Numbered from the stretch's first letter, positions 1 to 7,842 are shown. The stretch: DNA of 22,179 bases from Betaproteobacteria bacterium (GCA_011391185.1 JAABRB010000013.1:1-22179), one strand, 5' to 3'. The notes: generated by a model from the letters alone, not told the origin. Numbers and translations are program-made.

Positions 1-939
1 TTCCTGCTCACTTTCGCGGCGGCGGTGCCCGCAATCATCTCCGGTGGAATCGCCGAACGTGCCCGATTTTATCCGCAGCTGATCGCATCCGCGGTCATCG
101 TTGCCCTCGTCTATCCGTTCTTCGAGGGCATCACCTGGAACGGCAAGTACGGTGTGCAGGAGTGGTTGAAGGGCGCCTTCGGTGCCGAGTTTCACGATTT
201 TGCCGGTTCGGTCGTGGTGCACGCGGTGGGCGGCTGGATTGCGCTCGCGGCCGTGCTGCTTCTCGGTCCGCGCGCCGGACGCTACGGCAAGGACGGTCGT
301 CCGATGACTGCGCATCCGCCGTCGAGCATCCCCTTTCTCGCGCTCGGGGCGTGGGTGCTCTCGGTCGGCTGGTTCGGGTTCAACGTCATGTCCGCGCAGA
401 CGCTCGACAAGGTGAGCGGACTGGTGGCGATGAATTCGCTGATGGCCATGGTCGGCGGAATTCTCGCGGCCATGATCGCCGGCAGGAACGATCCCGGGTT
501 CGTGCACAACGGGCCGCTCGCCGGGCTGGTCGCCGTGTGTGCCGGTTCGGATGTCATGCATCCGATCGGCTCCCTCTTCGTAGGTGCCGTGGCCGGCGTG
601 CTCTTCGTTTTCTGTTTCACGGCTGCCCAGAACCGGTGGCGGATCGACGACGTGCTGGGTGTCTGGCCATTGCACGGATTGTGCGGCGCCTGGGGCGGCA
701 TCGCAGCCGGCATATTCGGACTGCAGGCTTTCGGCGGCCTGGGAGGTGTCGCCTTCATGTCGCAGCTCTTCGGCACAGTCCTCGGAATCGTGGTGGCTTT
801 GATCGGCGGCGGAATCGTCTACGGCGTGATCAAGGCGATTTCCGGAATTCGGCTCAGCCCGGAAGAGGAGTTCCAGGGCGCCGATCTGTCGATTCACAAG
901 ATTTCGTCCACGGCCTCGGAGCGCGCACCCGCGCAGTAG
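1..939 (+). CDS. amt: Ammonium transporter (Amt family), C-terminal part, 5'-truncated by window edge
   Basis: Inner-membrane channel for ammonium uptake. The reading frame is open from the first base and stops at 937-939, giving about 312 residues of a protein normally near 400-450. The visible start reads FLLTFAAAVPAIISGGIAER, matching the Amt signature region around the third transmembrane helix (FAA...ISGA.AER). Further Amt hallmarks are the segment with VVHAVGGW, several glycine-rich hydrophobic helices, and a cytoplasmic tail with E-E-E-F-Q-G-A-D-L-S-x-H, which resembles the conserved Amt C-terminus. The GTG at 25 is an internal Val, not the start. Nitrogen-related regulation (GlnK) is usual for the family, but the upstream region is outside the window. 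The family call is secure; substrate specificity is assumed from the family. Confidence 0.93.
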   Translation, partial: FLLTFAAAVPAIISGGIAERARFYPQLIASAVIVALVYPFFEGITWNGKYGVQEWLKGAFGAEFHDFAGSVVVHAVGGWIALAAVLLLGPRAGRYGKDGRPMTAHPPSSIPFLALGAWVLSVGWFGFNVMSAQTLDKVSGLVAMNSLMAMVGGILAAMIAGRNDPGFVHNGPLAGLVAVCAGSDVMHPIGSLFVGAVAGVLFVFCFTAAQNRWRIDDVLGVWPLHGLCGAWGGIAAGIFGLQAFGGLGGVAFMSQLFGTVLGIVVALIGGGIVYGVIKAISGIRLSPEEEFQGADLSIHKISSTASERAPAQ

Positions 940-958
940 TAAAATGTTCATGTGCGCA

Positions 959-987
959 GCCGGGCGCCGCAACCTGCCGCGCCCGGC
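959..987. terminator. Possible bidirectional hairpin terminator between convergent genes
   Basis: A perfect 9-bp inverted repeat (GCCGGGCGC at 959-967, GCGCCCGGC at 979-987, 11-nt loop) lies between the amt stop and the end of the converging minus-strand hydrolase. There is no T-tract on either side, so classical intrinsic termination is uncertain. It could also simply block 3' degradation. Confidence 0.35.
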
Positions 988-1003
988 GCGGGCGCCGCAC
1001 GAA

Positions 1004-1846
1004 TCAGGCAATACCCATCATCCGGAGCGCGCCCTTGAAGAGCGGGCTCGATGGGTCGCCGAGCTTCTCGACGATGCTGAGATGATTCTCGCCCGGCATC
1101 TTGATGTCGCCGGCAAACACCTTCGGCCAAGCTTTCGCAATCGCGCTGTTCAGGTCGTGGAAGGCCTGCGGCTCGGCGCCGCCTACGCTCGTCCACAGCT
1201 TCGCGTCGGTTGCGGGCGGCATCAGCACCGGCGAGCAGCGGCGGGCCACGGCTAGATCGAAATTGACCTGCGGCTTGAGAAACGCGCCGCCGGCGAGCGG
1301 CCGCAAATCGTGCACGCCGCTGATCGAGAGTCCGCCCTGGAAAACCTTCTTCGGCAGGTCGGGCGCGAACACCGGCCAGAGCGCGGCCAGCATCATCGCG
1401 GTCAGGTGGCCGCCGGCGGAGTTTCCGGTGACGTAGAGTCGTTGCGGATGGCCGCCGAAATTGCTCGCATTGCGGTAGAGCCAGGCGCCGGCCTGCAGGA
1501 CCTGGCGAACGATCTCCTCGACCGTGACTGTCGGACAAAGCGCATAGTTGACGTTGACGAACGTGACGCCCGCTTTCGTGAACGCCGGCGCGAGAAAGTT
1601 GTAGAAGCGCTTGTCCATGGCACGCCAGTACCCGCCATGGATGAACATCAGTACTGCCTTGCTCTCGCCTCGCGCGCGGAAGATGTCCAGCTTCTGCGCC
1701 GCGTGCGGCCCGTAGGGCACATCCACGTACCCGTCGAGCCCGGGGAGGGCTTCCCGTGAACGGGCTTCGTCGCGGTCGAAGTACTCCTGGAAATTCCTGA
1801 TCGTTGCGCGCGGGTTGTACTGCAGATCGAACTCGACTGCATTCAT
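1004..1846 (-). CDS. Alpha/beta hydrolase, arylformamidase (kynurenine formamidase)-like
   Basis: A 280-residue alpha/beta-hydrolase-fold enzyme. The oxyanion-hole motif HGGYW is at 70-74, the nucleophile elbow GNSAGG at 141-146 (Ser143), and a probable catalytic His at 255 in GENHLSI. HGGxW plus GxSAGGHL is typical of the kynurenine formamidase/BD-FAE group, which hydrolyses N-formyl or ester bonds. The substrate here is unknown. The ATG at 1846 is chosen because GGGAGAG lies just upstream and the homologous N-terminus (MNAVEFDLQY) begins here; an upstream extension in frame would be low complexity and overlap ridA. It lies 13 bp after the RidA-like gene and is very likely co-transcribed with it. 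No tryptophan-pathway partners (kynureninase, tryptophan dioxygenase) are in view, so a role in kynurenine metabolism is not supported. Confidence 0.85.
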   Translation of the reverse strand: MNAVEFDLQYNPRATIRNFQEYFDRDEARSREALPGLDGYVDVPYGPHAAQKLDIFRARGESKAVLMFIHGGYWRAMDKRFYNFLAPAFTKAGVTFVNVNYALCPTVTVEEIVRQVLQAGAWLYRNASNFGGHPQRLYVTGNSAGGHLTAMMLAALWPVFAPDLPKKVFQGGLSISGVHDLRPLAGGAFLKPQVNFDLAVARRCSPVLMPPATDAKLWTSVGGAEPQAFHDLNSAIAKAWPKVFAGDIKMPGENHLSIVEKLGDPSSPLFKGALRMMGIA

Positions 1847-1859
1847 CACGCTCTCCCGT

Positions 1860-2252
1860 TCAGTCCGGTAGGACGGCCGTTGCTTCGATCTCGAGCTTCG
1901 CGCCGTCTTCGACGAAGCCGGCAACCTGGATTGCGGTCATGACCGGGAAGTGGCGGCCGATCACTTCCCGATACGCCGTCCCGAGCGCCTTGGCAGACGC
2001 GAGATACTCCTGCCGGTCGCCCACGTACCACGTCATGCGCACGATGTGCTCGGGCTTGGCGCCTGCTTCGGCGAGTACGGTAACGATGTTCGAGAGGGCT
2101 TGCCGTGCCTGACCGGCGAAATCGCTCGTGTCGAACTTCGCCTGGGCGTTCCATCCGACCTGGCCGGCGACGAATACCGTGCGCCCCGTCGCGACGATGC
2201 CGTTCGAATAGCCCTTGGGCTTGCCCCAGCCCGGGGGTTGCAGAATTTGCAT
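1860..2252 (-). CDS. RidA/YjgF/UK114 family protein, probably non-canonical
   Basis: A 130-residue protein of the RidA superfamily, small trimeric proteins whose canonical members hydrolyse reactive enamines and imines. The fold signature is visible: VFVAGQVGW near 27-34, a central SNIVTVLAEAGAKPEHIVRM helix-strand region, and the C-terminal KLEIEATAVL strand. In the canonical family an Arg at about position 105 (FPARS) binds the substrate carboxylate. Here the aligned segment is H-F-P-V-M-T, with Met at 105, so the usual deaminase activity may be absent or altered. The start ATG at 2252 is preceded by GAAAGG. It is the first gene of a two-gene minus-strand operon with the alpha/beta hydrolase, and divergent from the dehalogenase-like gene. 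RidA relatives without the Arg are common next to catabolic operons, where they may act on pathway intermediates. Confidence 0.9.
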   Translation of the reverse strand: MQILQPPGWGKPKGYSNGIVATGRTVFVAGQVGWNAQAKFDTSDFAGQARQALSNIVTVLAEAGAKPEHIVRMTWYVGDRQEYLASAKALGTAYREVIGRHFPVMTAIQVAGFVEDGAKLEIEATAVLPD

Positions 2253-2409
2253 GGGAAGCCTTTCGCGGGAATGTTTGGGTCCCGAATTATCTACTGCTCG
2301 ACATGGGTATGTCAGCAACGTGCTGGCCCGGCGTGCTGCGGTGCGGTGACGGCGCGATTGACCGAGCGATTCCTGCCTGATCGCGTGGCATGGGCGCGAT
2401 TCGCCCCCG

Positions 2410-2415
2410 TATAAT
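2410..2415 (+). promoter_or_regulatory. Candidate -10 box upstream of the dehalogenase-like gene
   Basis: A perfect TATAAT hexamer lies 69 bp before the ATG at 2485 in otherwise GC-rich DNA. No convincing TTGACA occurs 16-18 bp upstream (the best overlap is TGGCAT-like). If used, the promoter would be -35-poor or activator-dependent. The rest of the 2253-2484 divergent intergenic region shows nothing else I can assign. Confidence 0.3.
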
Positions 2416-2484
2416 CGATTTGGTCGAAACACCGATTCGCACGCCGGTCGATTCCGGGCGTGCGACTGCCCCGGAGATCACCAC

Positions 2485-4716
2485 ATGTTTTTTCGCACCG
2501 CGGCCGACAAGCGGCCCTACCACTACGGCCCGTTTCCGCTCGAGACCTTGCCGCGAGATCCATCCGTCGCGGCGGCGGAACATGCGCGTCCGCCCGTAAA
2601 GCCCACGGTTCCCGGCCCGGCGCCGAAAGGCGCATTCGGGCGTGCCTTGCGTACTTACCTGGAAATTTTCAAGAGCCAGGTCAGCCCCGAGATTGCCCCG
2701 AAGCGCGCACCGGTGCCCGACGATACGGATCGCCGGACGATGGACGTCAAGGGCTATGCCTACTTCCTGAATGCATCGCAGGTCGGCATTTGCCGAATTC
2801 CCGCGAACGCGTGGATGGAAGGGGTGGAGGGGGCAGAGTGCGCGGATCACGATTTCGCGGTCGTGCTGCTCGTCGAGCACGGTCGAGTTCCCGAAGCGGA
2901 CAACCCTGCGCGCGAATGGGTGAGTCCGGCGGTGGGAGAGGCCGGCGACATGCGCGCGGGCGAGATCGCCGTCTGCGTGGCGCGCCACATCGCCAAGCTG
3001 GGTTTCGCGTCGCGTGCCCACGTTGCGGGCAACGGATTGCTCGACGCGGAACGGCTCGCGGTGCTCGCAGGCCTCGCCCTGCGCGACGGGACGCGCGTTC
3101 GCAACCTCTTCATCGATGGGGGGTTCTCGCTAGCAGTGATCTCGACCGCGTATGCACTGACGGAGGACCAACCGCTTGCCGTGAATTCTTTCGACGCGCG
3201 CGGCCTGCGCTATTGGCTCGGGCTGAACGGCGCCACCTCCGGTCGCGAGCGCAATCGCTGCGCCAAGCGCCCGACGCACTACAGCAAGTATCCGATGGAG
3301 CAGGTCCGGCGCGTCGATCAGCCGACGACGCTCATTCTGGATGATGAAGTGCCGCGGGTATCGAAGCGGGCGGGATTCTTCGATCGCGCGCTGCGCGGCG
3401 ATCTCGGCGAGAAGACGCAGGCCGAGCGCAGCCGCTTTGCGTTCAAGCAGCCGCACTCGGCGGGCATGATGGCGCCGATGCGGGCGATGGTTCCGATTCA
3501 GGGGGGTGAAGCGGACAAGGGCGCCGACACCTCCCGCTTCAGCGATTCCGCTGCAAACTCGCGCGCGCTGAAGTCGCTGTCGTATTTTCTCGGCTCGGAC
3601 CTCACCGGCATCTGCGAGATTCCGCGGTATGCGTGGTATTCGCATGACGCGGACGGCAACCCGGTCGAGATGAAACACAAGTACGCCGTGGTCATGCTCA
3701 TCGACCAGGAGTACGACACGATGGAGGGCGCTTCGGGCGACGACTGGATCTCCGGCGCCCAGTCGATGCGCGGCTACCTGCGCGGCGCCGAGATCGCGGG
3801 CATTATGGCCGACACGCTGCGCAAGCTCGGCTTTCCCGCGCGTTCACAGACCAACGTCGACAGCGAGGTGCTGCATATTCCGCTGTTGCTGCTCGCCGGG
3901 CTCGGCGAGATGAGCCGCATCGGCGAGCTCGTGCTCAACCCCTTCGTGGGCCCGCGCTTCAAATCGGTGGTGCTGACCACCGACATGCCGCTCGAGCTGG
4001 ACAAGCCGATCGACTTCGGTCTGCAGTATTTTTGCGGCAACTGCCTGAAGTGCGCGCGCGAGTGCCCTTGCGACGCGATTCCCTTCGGCGGCAAGATCAT
4101 GTTCAACGGGTACGAGACCTGGAAGCCGGATGTCGAACGCTGCGCGCGCTACCGGCTCACGAACGCCAAGGGCTCGGCCTGCGGTCGCTGCATGAAAACG
4201 TGTCCGCTGAACAAGGTCGTCACGGCCGACGGTCCGCTGCTCCAGCGCGTCGCGAGCTGGTGCGGCGTGAACGCGTTCTGGCTCAAGCCGCTGCTGGTTC
4301 CGATCGCGGTGAAGCTCGATGACTACCTCGGAAACGGCAAGCGGAACCCGGTCAAGAAGTGGTGGCTGGACTTCGAGATCGTCGACGGCGTATGCGTGGC
4401 ACCGGTGAAGGGCGTGAGCCAGCGCGATCTCGATGTCGACCGTAAGGTCGACCCCGAGAAGAAGCCGATGGCCTTCTACCCGGCCAGCATGATGCCGGTG
4501 CCGAACGATAACAATCCGCAGCCGGTCGATCGCAAGGCTGCGCTTGCTGCGGCAGCGCGCATCGAGACACCGGACCAGGCGCGCGCACGCCGGGCGCGCG
4601 GCGCGCCGGCACCGGTTGATTACACTCCGACGCCGCCGGCGGCAGACGGGCCGCGCGGCGCGACCACCAAGCCGACCGTCTACGGCGCGGGCGCCGAGAA
4701 GGCCAAGGCCGCGTAG
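2485..4716 (+). CDS. Reductive dehalogenase-like protein, cytoplasmic type, with two C-terminal [4Fe-4S] motifs and an internal duplication
   Basis: A 743-residue protein. The C-terminal half carries two RdhA-type Fe-S motifs: Cys517-x2-Cys520-x2-Cys523-x3-Cys527-Pro, and Cys553-x12-Cys566-x2-Cys569-x3-Cys573-Pro. Preceding them is a corrinoid-domain-like region (about 362-510; YFLGSDLTGICEIPRYAW, then YAVVML, then RGAEIAG...LRKLGFPAR). A similar block occurs earlier at about 91-225 (YFLNASQVGICRIPANAW, FAVVLLVEHG, RAGEIAV...IAKLGFASR), indicating an internal duplication. There is no twin-arginine signal or membrane anchor subunit (RdhB), unlike respiratory dehalogenases. This resembles the soluble, B12-dependent aerobic type (NpRdhA is about 700 residues). 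The C-terminus is Ala/Pro-rich with no ferredoxin-reductase fusion, so an external electron donor is needed. The ATG is preceded by GGAGAT. Cobalamin binding and dehalogenation are inferences from the family. Confidence 0.85.
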   Translation: MFFRTAADKRPYHYGPFPLETLPRDPSVAAAEHARPPVKPTVPGPAPKGAFGRALRTYLEIFKSQVSPEIAPKRAPVPDDTDRRTMDVKGYAYFLNASQVGICRIPANAWMEGVEGAECADHDFAVVLLVEHGRVPEADNPAREWVSPAVGEAGDMRAGEIAVCVARHIAKLGFASRAHVAGNGLLDAERLAVLAGLALRDGTRVRNLFIDGGFSLAVISTAYALTEDQPLAVNSFDARGLRYWLGLNGATSGRERNRCAKRPTHYSKYPMEQVRRVDQPTTLILDDEVPRVSKRAGFFDRALRGDLGEKTQAERSRFAFKQPHSAGMMAPMRAMVPIQGGEADKGADTSRFSDSAANSRALKSLSYFLGSDLTGICEIPRYAWYSHDADGNPVEMKHKYAVVMLIDQEYDTMEGASGDDWISGAQSMRGYLRGAEIAGIMADTLRKLGFPARSQTNVDSEVLHIPLLLLAGLGEMSRIGELVLNPFVGPRFKSVVLTTDMPLELDKPIDFGLQYFCGNCLKCARECPCDAIPFGGKIMFNGYETWKPDVERCARYRLTNAKGSACGRCMKTCPLNKVVTADGPLLQRVASWCGVNAFWLKPLLVPIAVKLDDYLGNGKRNPVKKWWLDFEIVDGVCVAPVKGVSQRDLDVDRKVDPEKKPMAFYPASMMPVPNDNNPQPVDRKAALAAAARIETPDQARARRARGAPAPVDYTPTPPAADGPRGATTKPTVYGAGAEKAKAA

Positions 4717-4731
4717 GGATGTTTGAGTTTT

Positions 4732-4844
4732 CCCCTCCTTTTCAAGGAGGGGTCCGCCCGAAGGGCGGGGGGTGGTTGGAGCGTCGATCAATGCTGCACA
4801 CCACCCCGTCCACTACGCGTCCACCCCTCCTCGGAGAGGAGGGG
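4732..4844. repeat. Palindromic intergenic repeat, copy 1 (113 bp)
   Basis: The element begins with the hairpin CCCCTCCTT-ttc-AAGGAGGGG and continues with CCGCCC-gaa-GGGCGG. An inner inverted pair, GGGGTGG (4769-4775) and CCACCCC (4801-4807), follows. It closes with CCCCTCCTC-gga-GAGGAGGGG. The transcript would fold into a multi-branched structure on either strand. With copy 2 and the 3' hairpin it fills nearly all of the 306-bp gap (4717-5022) between convergent genes. That gap contains no convincing gene. Confidence 0.9.
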
Positions 4845-4860
4845 AAAAAGCTGTAGACCT

Positions 4861-4973
4861 CCCCTCCTTTACAAGGAGGGGTCCGCCCGCAGGGCGGGGG
4901 GTGGTTGGGGCGTCGATCAGCGCTGCCCACCACCCCGTCCGCTACGCGTCCACCCCTCCTCGGAGAGGAGGGG
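4861..4973. repeat. Palindromic intergenic repeat, copy 2 (113 bp, tandem)
   Basis: Same length and order of hairpins as copy 1, in direct orientation 16 bp downstream, with about seven base differences by eye. Several changes fall in hairpin loops (TTC to TAC, GAA to GCA) and leave the stems intact. This fits selection for structure or recent duplication. It probably acts as an RNA terminator or stabiliser between the converging rdh-like and amidohydrolase genes. Confidence 0.9.
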
Positions 4974-4990
4974 AGAAGGCAAAAGCGTCT

Positions 4991-5007
4991 CCTCCTCATG
5001 GAGGAGG
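4991..5007. repeat. Extra hairpin, partial relative of the palindromic repeat
   Basis: CCTCCTC-atg-GAGGAGG (7-bp stem, 3-nt loop) follows copy 2, 15 bp before the amidohydrolase stop. It looks like a lone arm of the same repeat family and would also be the first hairpin met by minus-strand transcription leaving the amidohydrolase gene. Confidence 0.6.
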
Positions 5008-5022
5008 GGAATTGCAAACAAC

Positions 5023-6063
5023 CTACGCCACGCGGAGCAATCGGGCCGCGGTCCTGCCGAGGATGAGGTCCCGCTCTGCTTCGGTGAGCGAATCGAGCCG
5101 CTCGATGGTCCCGACCGGATCGACGAGCCCCATGTCGAAGCAGTAGTCGCTTCCGAGCAGCACCCGGTCGGCGCCGACGAGCCGGATGAGATCGAGATTG
5201 ATCCGGTCGCTGTGGCCGATGGTGTCGTAGGTGAAGCGCTTGAGGTACTCGCTCGGCAGGCGCAACATGTGCTTGAGTTCCGGACGCACCTTCGTGCCGT
5301 GGTCCAGGCGGCCGATCAGTCCGGGAAACGCGCCGCCCGCGTGCGGAAGATTCACCTCGAGCTTCGGGAATTCATCGAGCACGCCGCCGAAGATGAGGCT
5401 GGCGGCCGCGACGCCGGTATCGTAAGGATTGCCGAGCAGGTTCTTCAGATGGTAGCGCGTGGTGCGCTCGCGCCCGATCGTGTCGACCGGGTGCAGGAAG
5501 ATCGGCAGGCCGAGCTCTTCCGCTTTCGCATACACGTCCCAGTAGCGCTTCTCGTCCAGCTCGGTGCCGTTGATGTTGGTGGCGAGGTACATGCCGCGGA
5601 TGCCGGGCAGCTTCGCGGCGCGGTCCAGCTCCCGGACTGCGAGCTCGGTGGCTTGCATCGGCACGATGGCGAGACCGATGAACCGATCCGGATGCCGGGC
5701 GTGCGCGGCCGCAGCGGCATCGTTGTAGGCCTGTGCGAGCGCGAGACCGAATCCCGGCGAGGCCCAGTTGACCATCGGCGTGGTGAGCGAGAGCGCGTGC
5801 ACGTCGACGCCCTGGCGGTCCATGCCCGCGATGCGCAGGCCGAGGTCGACGAATTCCTCGTCGAAGGCGTTCGTGATCCGCTCCGTGTGAATGACGTAGC
5901 GGCTGCCCTTGCGCTCGAGCCGCGCGCCCTCGGCAGCGCCGTCGCGCTCGAAGAGCTTGAGCCACTCGGCCGGGTACCAGTGGGCGTGCGTATCGATCGT
6001 GCGGACGCGTATCCTCCGGTCGCGAGTAGCGCTCTTCTTCTGCCCAGTTGGCTTGATCGCCAT
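5023..6063 (-). CDS. Amidohydrolase family protein (ACMSD-like, amidohydrolase_2)
   Basis: A 346-residue TIM-barrel metal enzyme of the group that includes 2-amino-3-carboxymuconate-semialdehyde decarboxylase and gamma-resorcylate decarboxylase. Metal and catalytic ligands are visible in order: DTHAH (His26, His28), FLHP (His191), LPHAGG (His241) and GSDYCFD (Asp306). The family performs non-oxidative decarboxylation or hydrolysis on ring-cleavage products and aromatic acids; the substrate here is not identifiable. The first 20 residues are unusually basic (MAIKPTGQKKSATRDRRIRV). The ATG at 6063 has only a modest GGGGCAG upstream. It is the last gene of a three-gene minus operon (Gfo/Idh oxidoreductase, GST, this gene), 27 bp after the GST. 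A second family member lies at 16520-17662. Confidence 0.9.
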   Translation of the reverse strand: MAIKPTGQKKSATRDRRIRVRTIDTHAHWYPAEWLKLFERDGAAEGARLERKGSRYVIHTERITNAFDEEFVDLGLRIAGMDRQGVDVHALSLTTPMVNWASPGFGLALAQAYNDAAAAAHARHPDRFIGLAIVPMQATELAVRELDRAAKLPGIRGMYLATNINGTELDEKRYWDVYAKAEELGLPIFLHPVDTIGRERTTRYHLKNLLGNPYDTGVAAASLIFGGVLDEFPKLEVNLPHAGGAFPGLIGRLDHGTKVRPELKHMLRLPSEYLKRFTYDTIGHSDRINLDLIRLVGADRVLLGSDYCFDMGLVDPVGTIERLDSLTEAERDLILGRTAARLLRVA

Positions 6064-6090
6064 GCGTGTTCTGCCCCAGGTGAGAGTGGC

Positions 6091-6780
6091 TCAGCTCGCG
6101 CGCATTTCCTGCGCGGTGACGCCGATGCCGGTGTCGTGGGCGTACTTGGCCCAGTTCCTGATGAGGAGCGCATCGGACGGCCGCGTGGCCTGTACGGAAG
6201 GGCGGGTGAACATCGCCGCGCGCCAACTCAGGAGCCGATCACAGGTCGCCGGGATCTTGAAGCCCCGGTAGTGCTCGAGTGCCACGAAGCGCTGCACGTG
6301 CGGCAGGAACGTAAAGTCCACGAGGCACGGTTGCTCGCCGAGCCAATACGGGCCCGCGGAGAGATCGCGCAGCCCCTGCTCCATGGCGAGCACCGCCTCG
6401 GTCAGCCTGCGTCGATGCAGGTCCTGCCCCGCGTTGTCCTGGCGCAGCATTATTTTGTAGACGTGCGGCACCATGCGGGTGTTCGCGAAATCGATCCAGA
6501 CGCGCGCCTGCGCCCGCCGTACGGGATCGCGGGGCAGCAGTGCGGGCTCGGGAAAGACCTCCTCGAGGTACTCGTTGATGACCGCGGATTCCCAGAGGAC
6601 CGCGTCGCCGTGACGAATCACCGGCACCTTCGCATACGGCGAAATCTCCAGAAACCAGGCCGGCTTGGCGTCGAGATCGATTTCCGTGAGTGTAAAGTCA
6701 ATGCCCTTTTCCAGCAGCACCATGCGCGTGCGCTGCGCGAACGGGCAGGTCCCCGCGCTGACGATGTCGATTTGCGCCAT
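6091..6780 (-). CDS. Glutathione S-transferase family protein (Cys-type N-terminus)
   Basis: A 229-residue cytosolic GST. The N-terminal thioredoxin-fold domain has TCPFAQRTRM with Cys12 in the active-site position (omega/beta/lambda-like CPFA motif). The cis-Pro motif is KVPVI at 51-55, and the glutathione gamma-glutamyl-binding pair Glu-Ser is at 64-65 (LWESAVINEYL). An all-helical C-terminal domain follows. A Cys-type GST fits glutathione-dependent reduction, thiol transfer or ether cleavage rather than simple conjugation. The ATG at 6780 is chosen because the fold begins there (MAQIDIVSAG); longer in-frame upstream sequence is Arg/Ser-rich and overlaps the preceding gene. It is the middle gene of a three-gene operon with gaps of 13 and 27 bp. 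Confidence 0.92.
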   Translation of the reverse strand: MAQIDIVSAGTCPFAQRTRMVLLEKGIDFTLTEIDLDAKPAWFLEISPYAKVPVIRHGDAVLWESAVINEYLEEVFPEPALLPRDPVRRAQARVWIDFANTRMVPHVYKIMLRQDNAGQDLHRRRLTEAVLAMEQGLRDLSAGPYWLGEQPCLVDFTFLPHVQRFVALEHYRGFKIPATCDRLLSWRAAMFTRPSVQATRPSDALLIRNWAKYAHDTGIGVTAQEMRAS

Positions 6781-6793
6781 CGCGGCGATCCGG

Positions 6794-7801
6794 TCAGCGC
6801 ACCTTGACCGGCTTGCGGGTCGCGGTCGATTCGACGATCGCCTCGAACGCTGCGGTGACCTGCCGGATCTCGTCATGCGAGATCGGATGCGGCTGCTGGT
6901 CGCGAATCGCGGTCGCGAACGCTTCGAGCTCCGCCTTGACCGAGTCGAAGTCCTTCGTGACGACGAGCTCCGGCTCGGAGGGCTTGAACTGCCCCTGCGT
7001 CGGCATGCCGGCCGAGGGGATGAACTGGAAGGTGTCGAAGTTCGGGCGCAGGACTTCGCCGTAGCCGTACGTGCCGAAGACCGCGATGCGGTAGCTCACC
7101 GCGGTCGCGAGCGAGCAGAAGAAGCTCGCCGGCACCCCGGTCTTCATGGTCATCTGCACGCTCAAAGCATCGTCGATGTTCGGTGATGCGCGCCGCGTCC
7201 CGATGCAGTACACCTCGTCGACCGGACCCAGGTAATCGACGAACGTGTCGAGTACGTGCACGCCGAGGCCGGTAAGCGGTCCCGCCGGGGCCTGGGCGGG
7301 ATCGGCGCGCCAGAAGTCCTTCGCAAGGGCGAGCCCACCGGGCGCGTTCGCCTCGCCGGTGGCACCGACGATCGTGCCAAGGCGTCCGTCCTTGATCCTC
7401 GCGCGAAGCTCGACGACCGCCGGCGGAAAGCGGCGGTTGTAGCCGACGCCGAGGACGACACCGGCTTGCTTGACCGCGGCAAGCGCGGCATCGCAGGCTT
7501 TCAGGTCGAGCGCGAAGGGCTTCTCGACGAACACGTGCTTGCCCGCTGCAGCGGTCGTCTGGACCTGATTGCTGCGATCCGAGTGTTGCGCGGCGTACAC
7601 GACCGCGTCGATCGCCGGATCGCGCAGGATGGCCTGCAGGTCCTCCTGGAAGGTGATGCCTTTCTCGCGGCAGAAGTCCTCGACCTTGGAGCGCGTGCGC
7701 GTATGCGCCGCGGCGAAGCGGATCAGGTCGCTCTTGCCCTGCACCGAATTGACGAGGGTCTTGCCCCACCATCCGAGTCCCACGATTGCCGCGTTGATCA
7801 T
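6794..7801 (-). CDS. Gfo/Idh/MocA family NAD(P)-dependent oxidoreductase
   Basis: A 335-residue dehydrogenase. The Rossmann motif is GLGWWG at 8-13. The family EKP motif is at 93-95 (FVEKPFAL); Lys94 is the usual catalytic residue. GYNRRF follows at 120-125, and the GLGVHVLDTF segment carries a conserved His-x-x-Asp. Family members oxidise sugars, cyclitols or other hydroxylated substrates, and some reduce double bonds; the substrate is unknown here. The start ATG at 7801 has a strong AGGAGG seven bases upstream, favouring it over an in-frame start six codons earlier. It is the first gene of the minus operon with the GST and amidohydrolase, divergent from the hydrolase operon starting at 7947. 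Confidence 0.92.
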   Translation of the reverse strand: MINAAIVGLGWWGKTLVNSVQGKSDLIRFAAAHTRTRSKVEDFCREKGITFQEDLQAILRDPAIDAVVYAAQHSDRSNQVQTTAAAGKHVFVEKPFALDLKACDAALAAVKQAGVVLGVGYNRRFPPAVVELRARIKDGRLGTIVGATGEANAPGGLALAKDFWRADPAQAPAGPLTGLGVHVLDTFVDYLGPVDEVYCIGTRRASPNIDDALSVQMTMKTGVPASFFCSLATAVSYRIAVFGTYGYGEVLRPNFDTFQFIPSAGMPTQGQFKPSEPELVVTKDFDSVKAELEAFATAIRDQQPHPISHDEIRQVTAAFEAIVESTATRKPVKVR

Positions 7802-7842
7802 GGCCGTGCCTCCTGACATGCGAAATTTCCGGGGAAGCGCCG

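Noticed and set aside
1004..2252. Kynurenine-pathway operon.
   Set aside because: Only the arylformamidase-like fold supports it; no kynureninase or tryptophan dioxygenase is adjacent and the RidA-like partner is non-canonical.
2386..2402. Sigma-54 promoter (TGGCATG...) upstream of the dehalogenase-like gene.
   Set aside because: The -24 element is partly matched, but no TTGC-type -12 element lies at the required spacing.
2485..4716. Respiratory (organohalide-respiring) reductive dehalogenase.
   Set aside because: There is no Tat signal at the N-terminus, no adjacent membrane anchor RdhB, and the surrounding genes look aerobic.
4723..6807. A 694-codon plus-strand open frame running through the repeats and opposite the amidohydrolase and GST.
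   Set aside because: Its N-terminus is translated palindromic repeat and the rest is Arg/Glu/Val-rich antisense of two well-recognised minus-strand enzymes. It is a GC-rich shadow.
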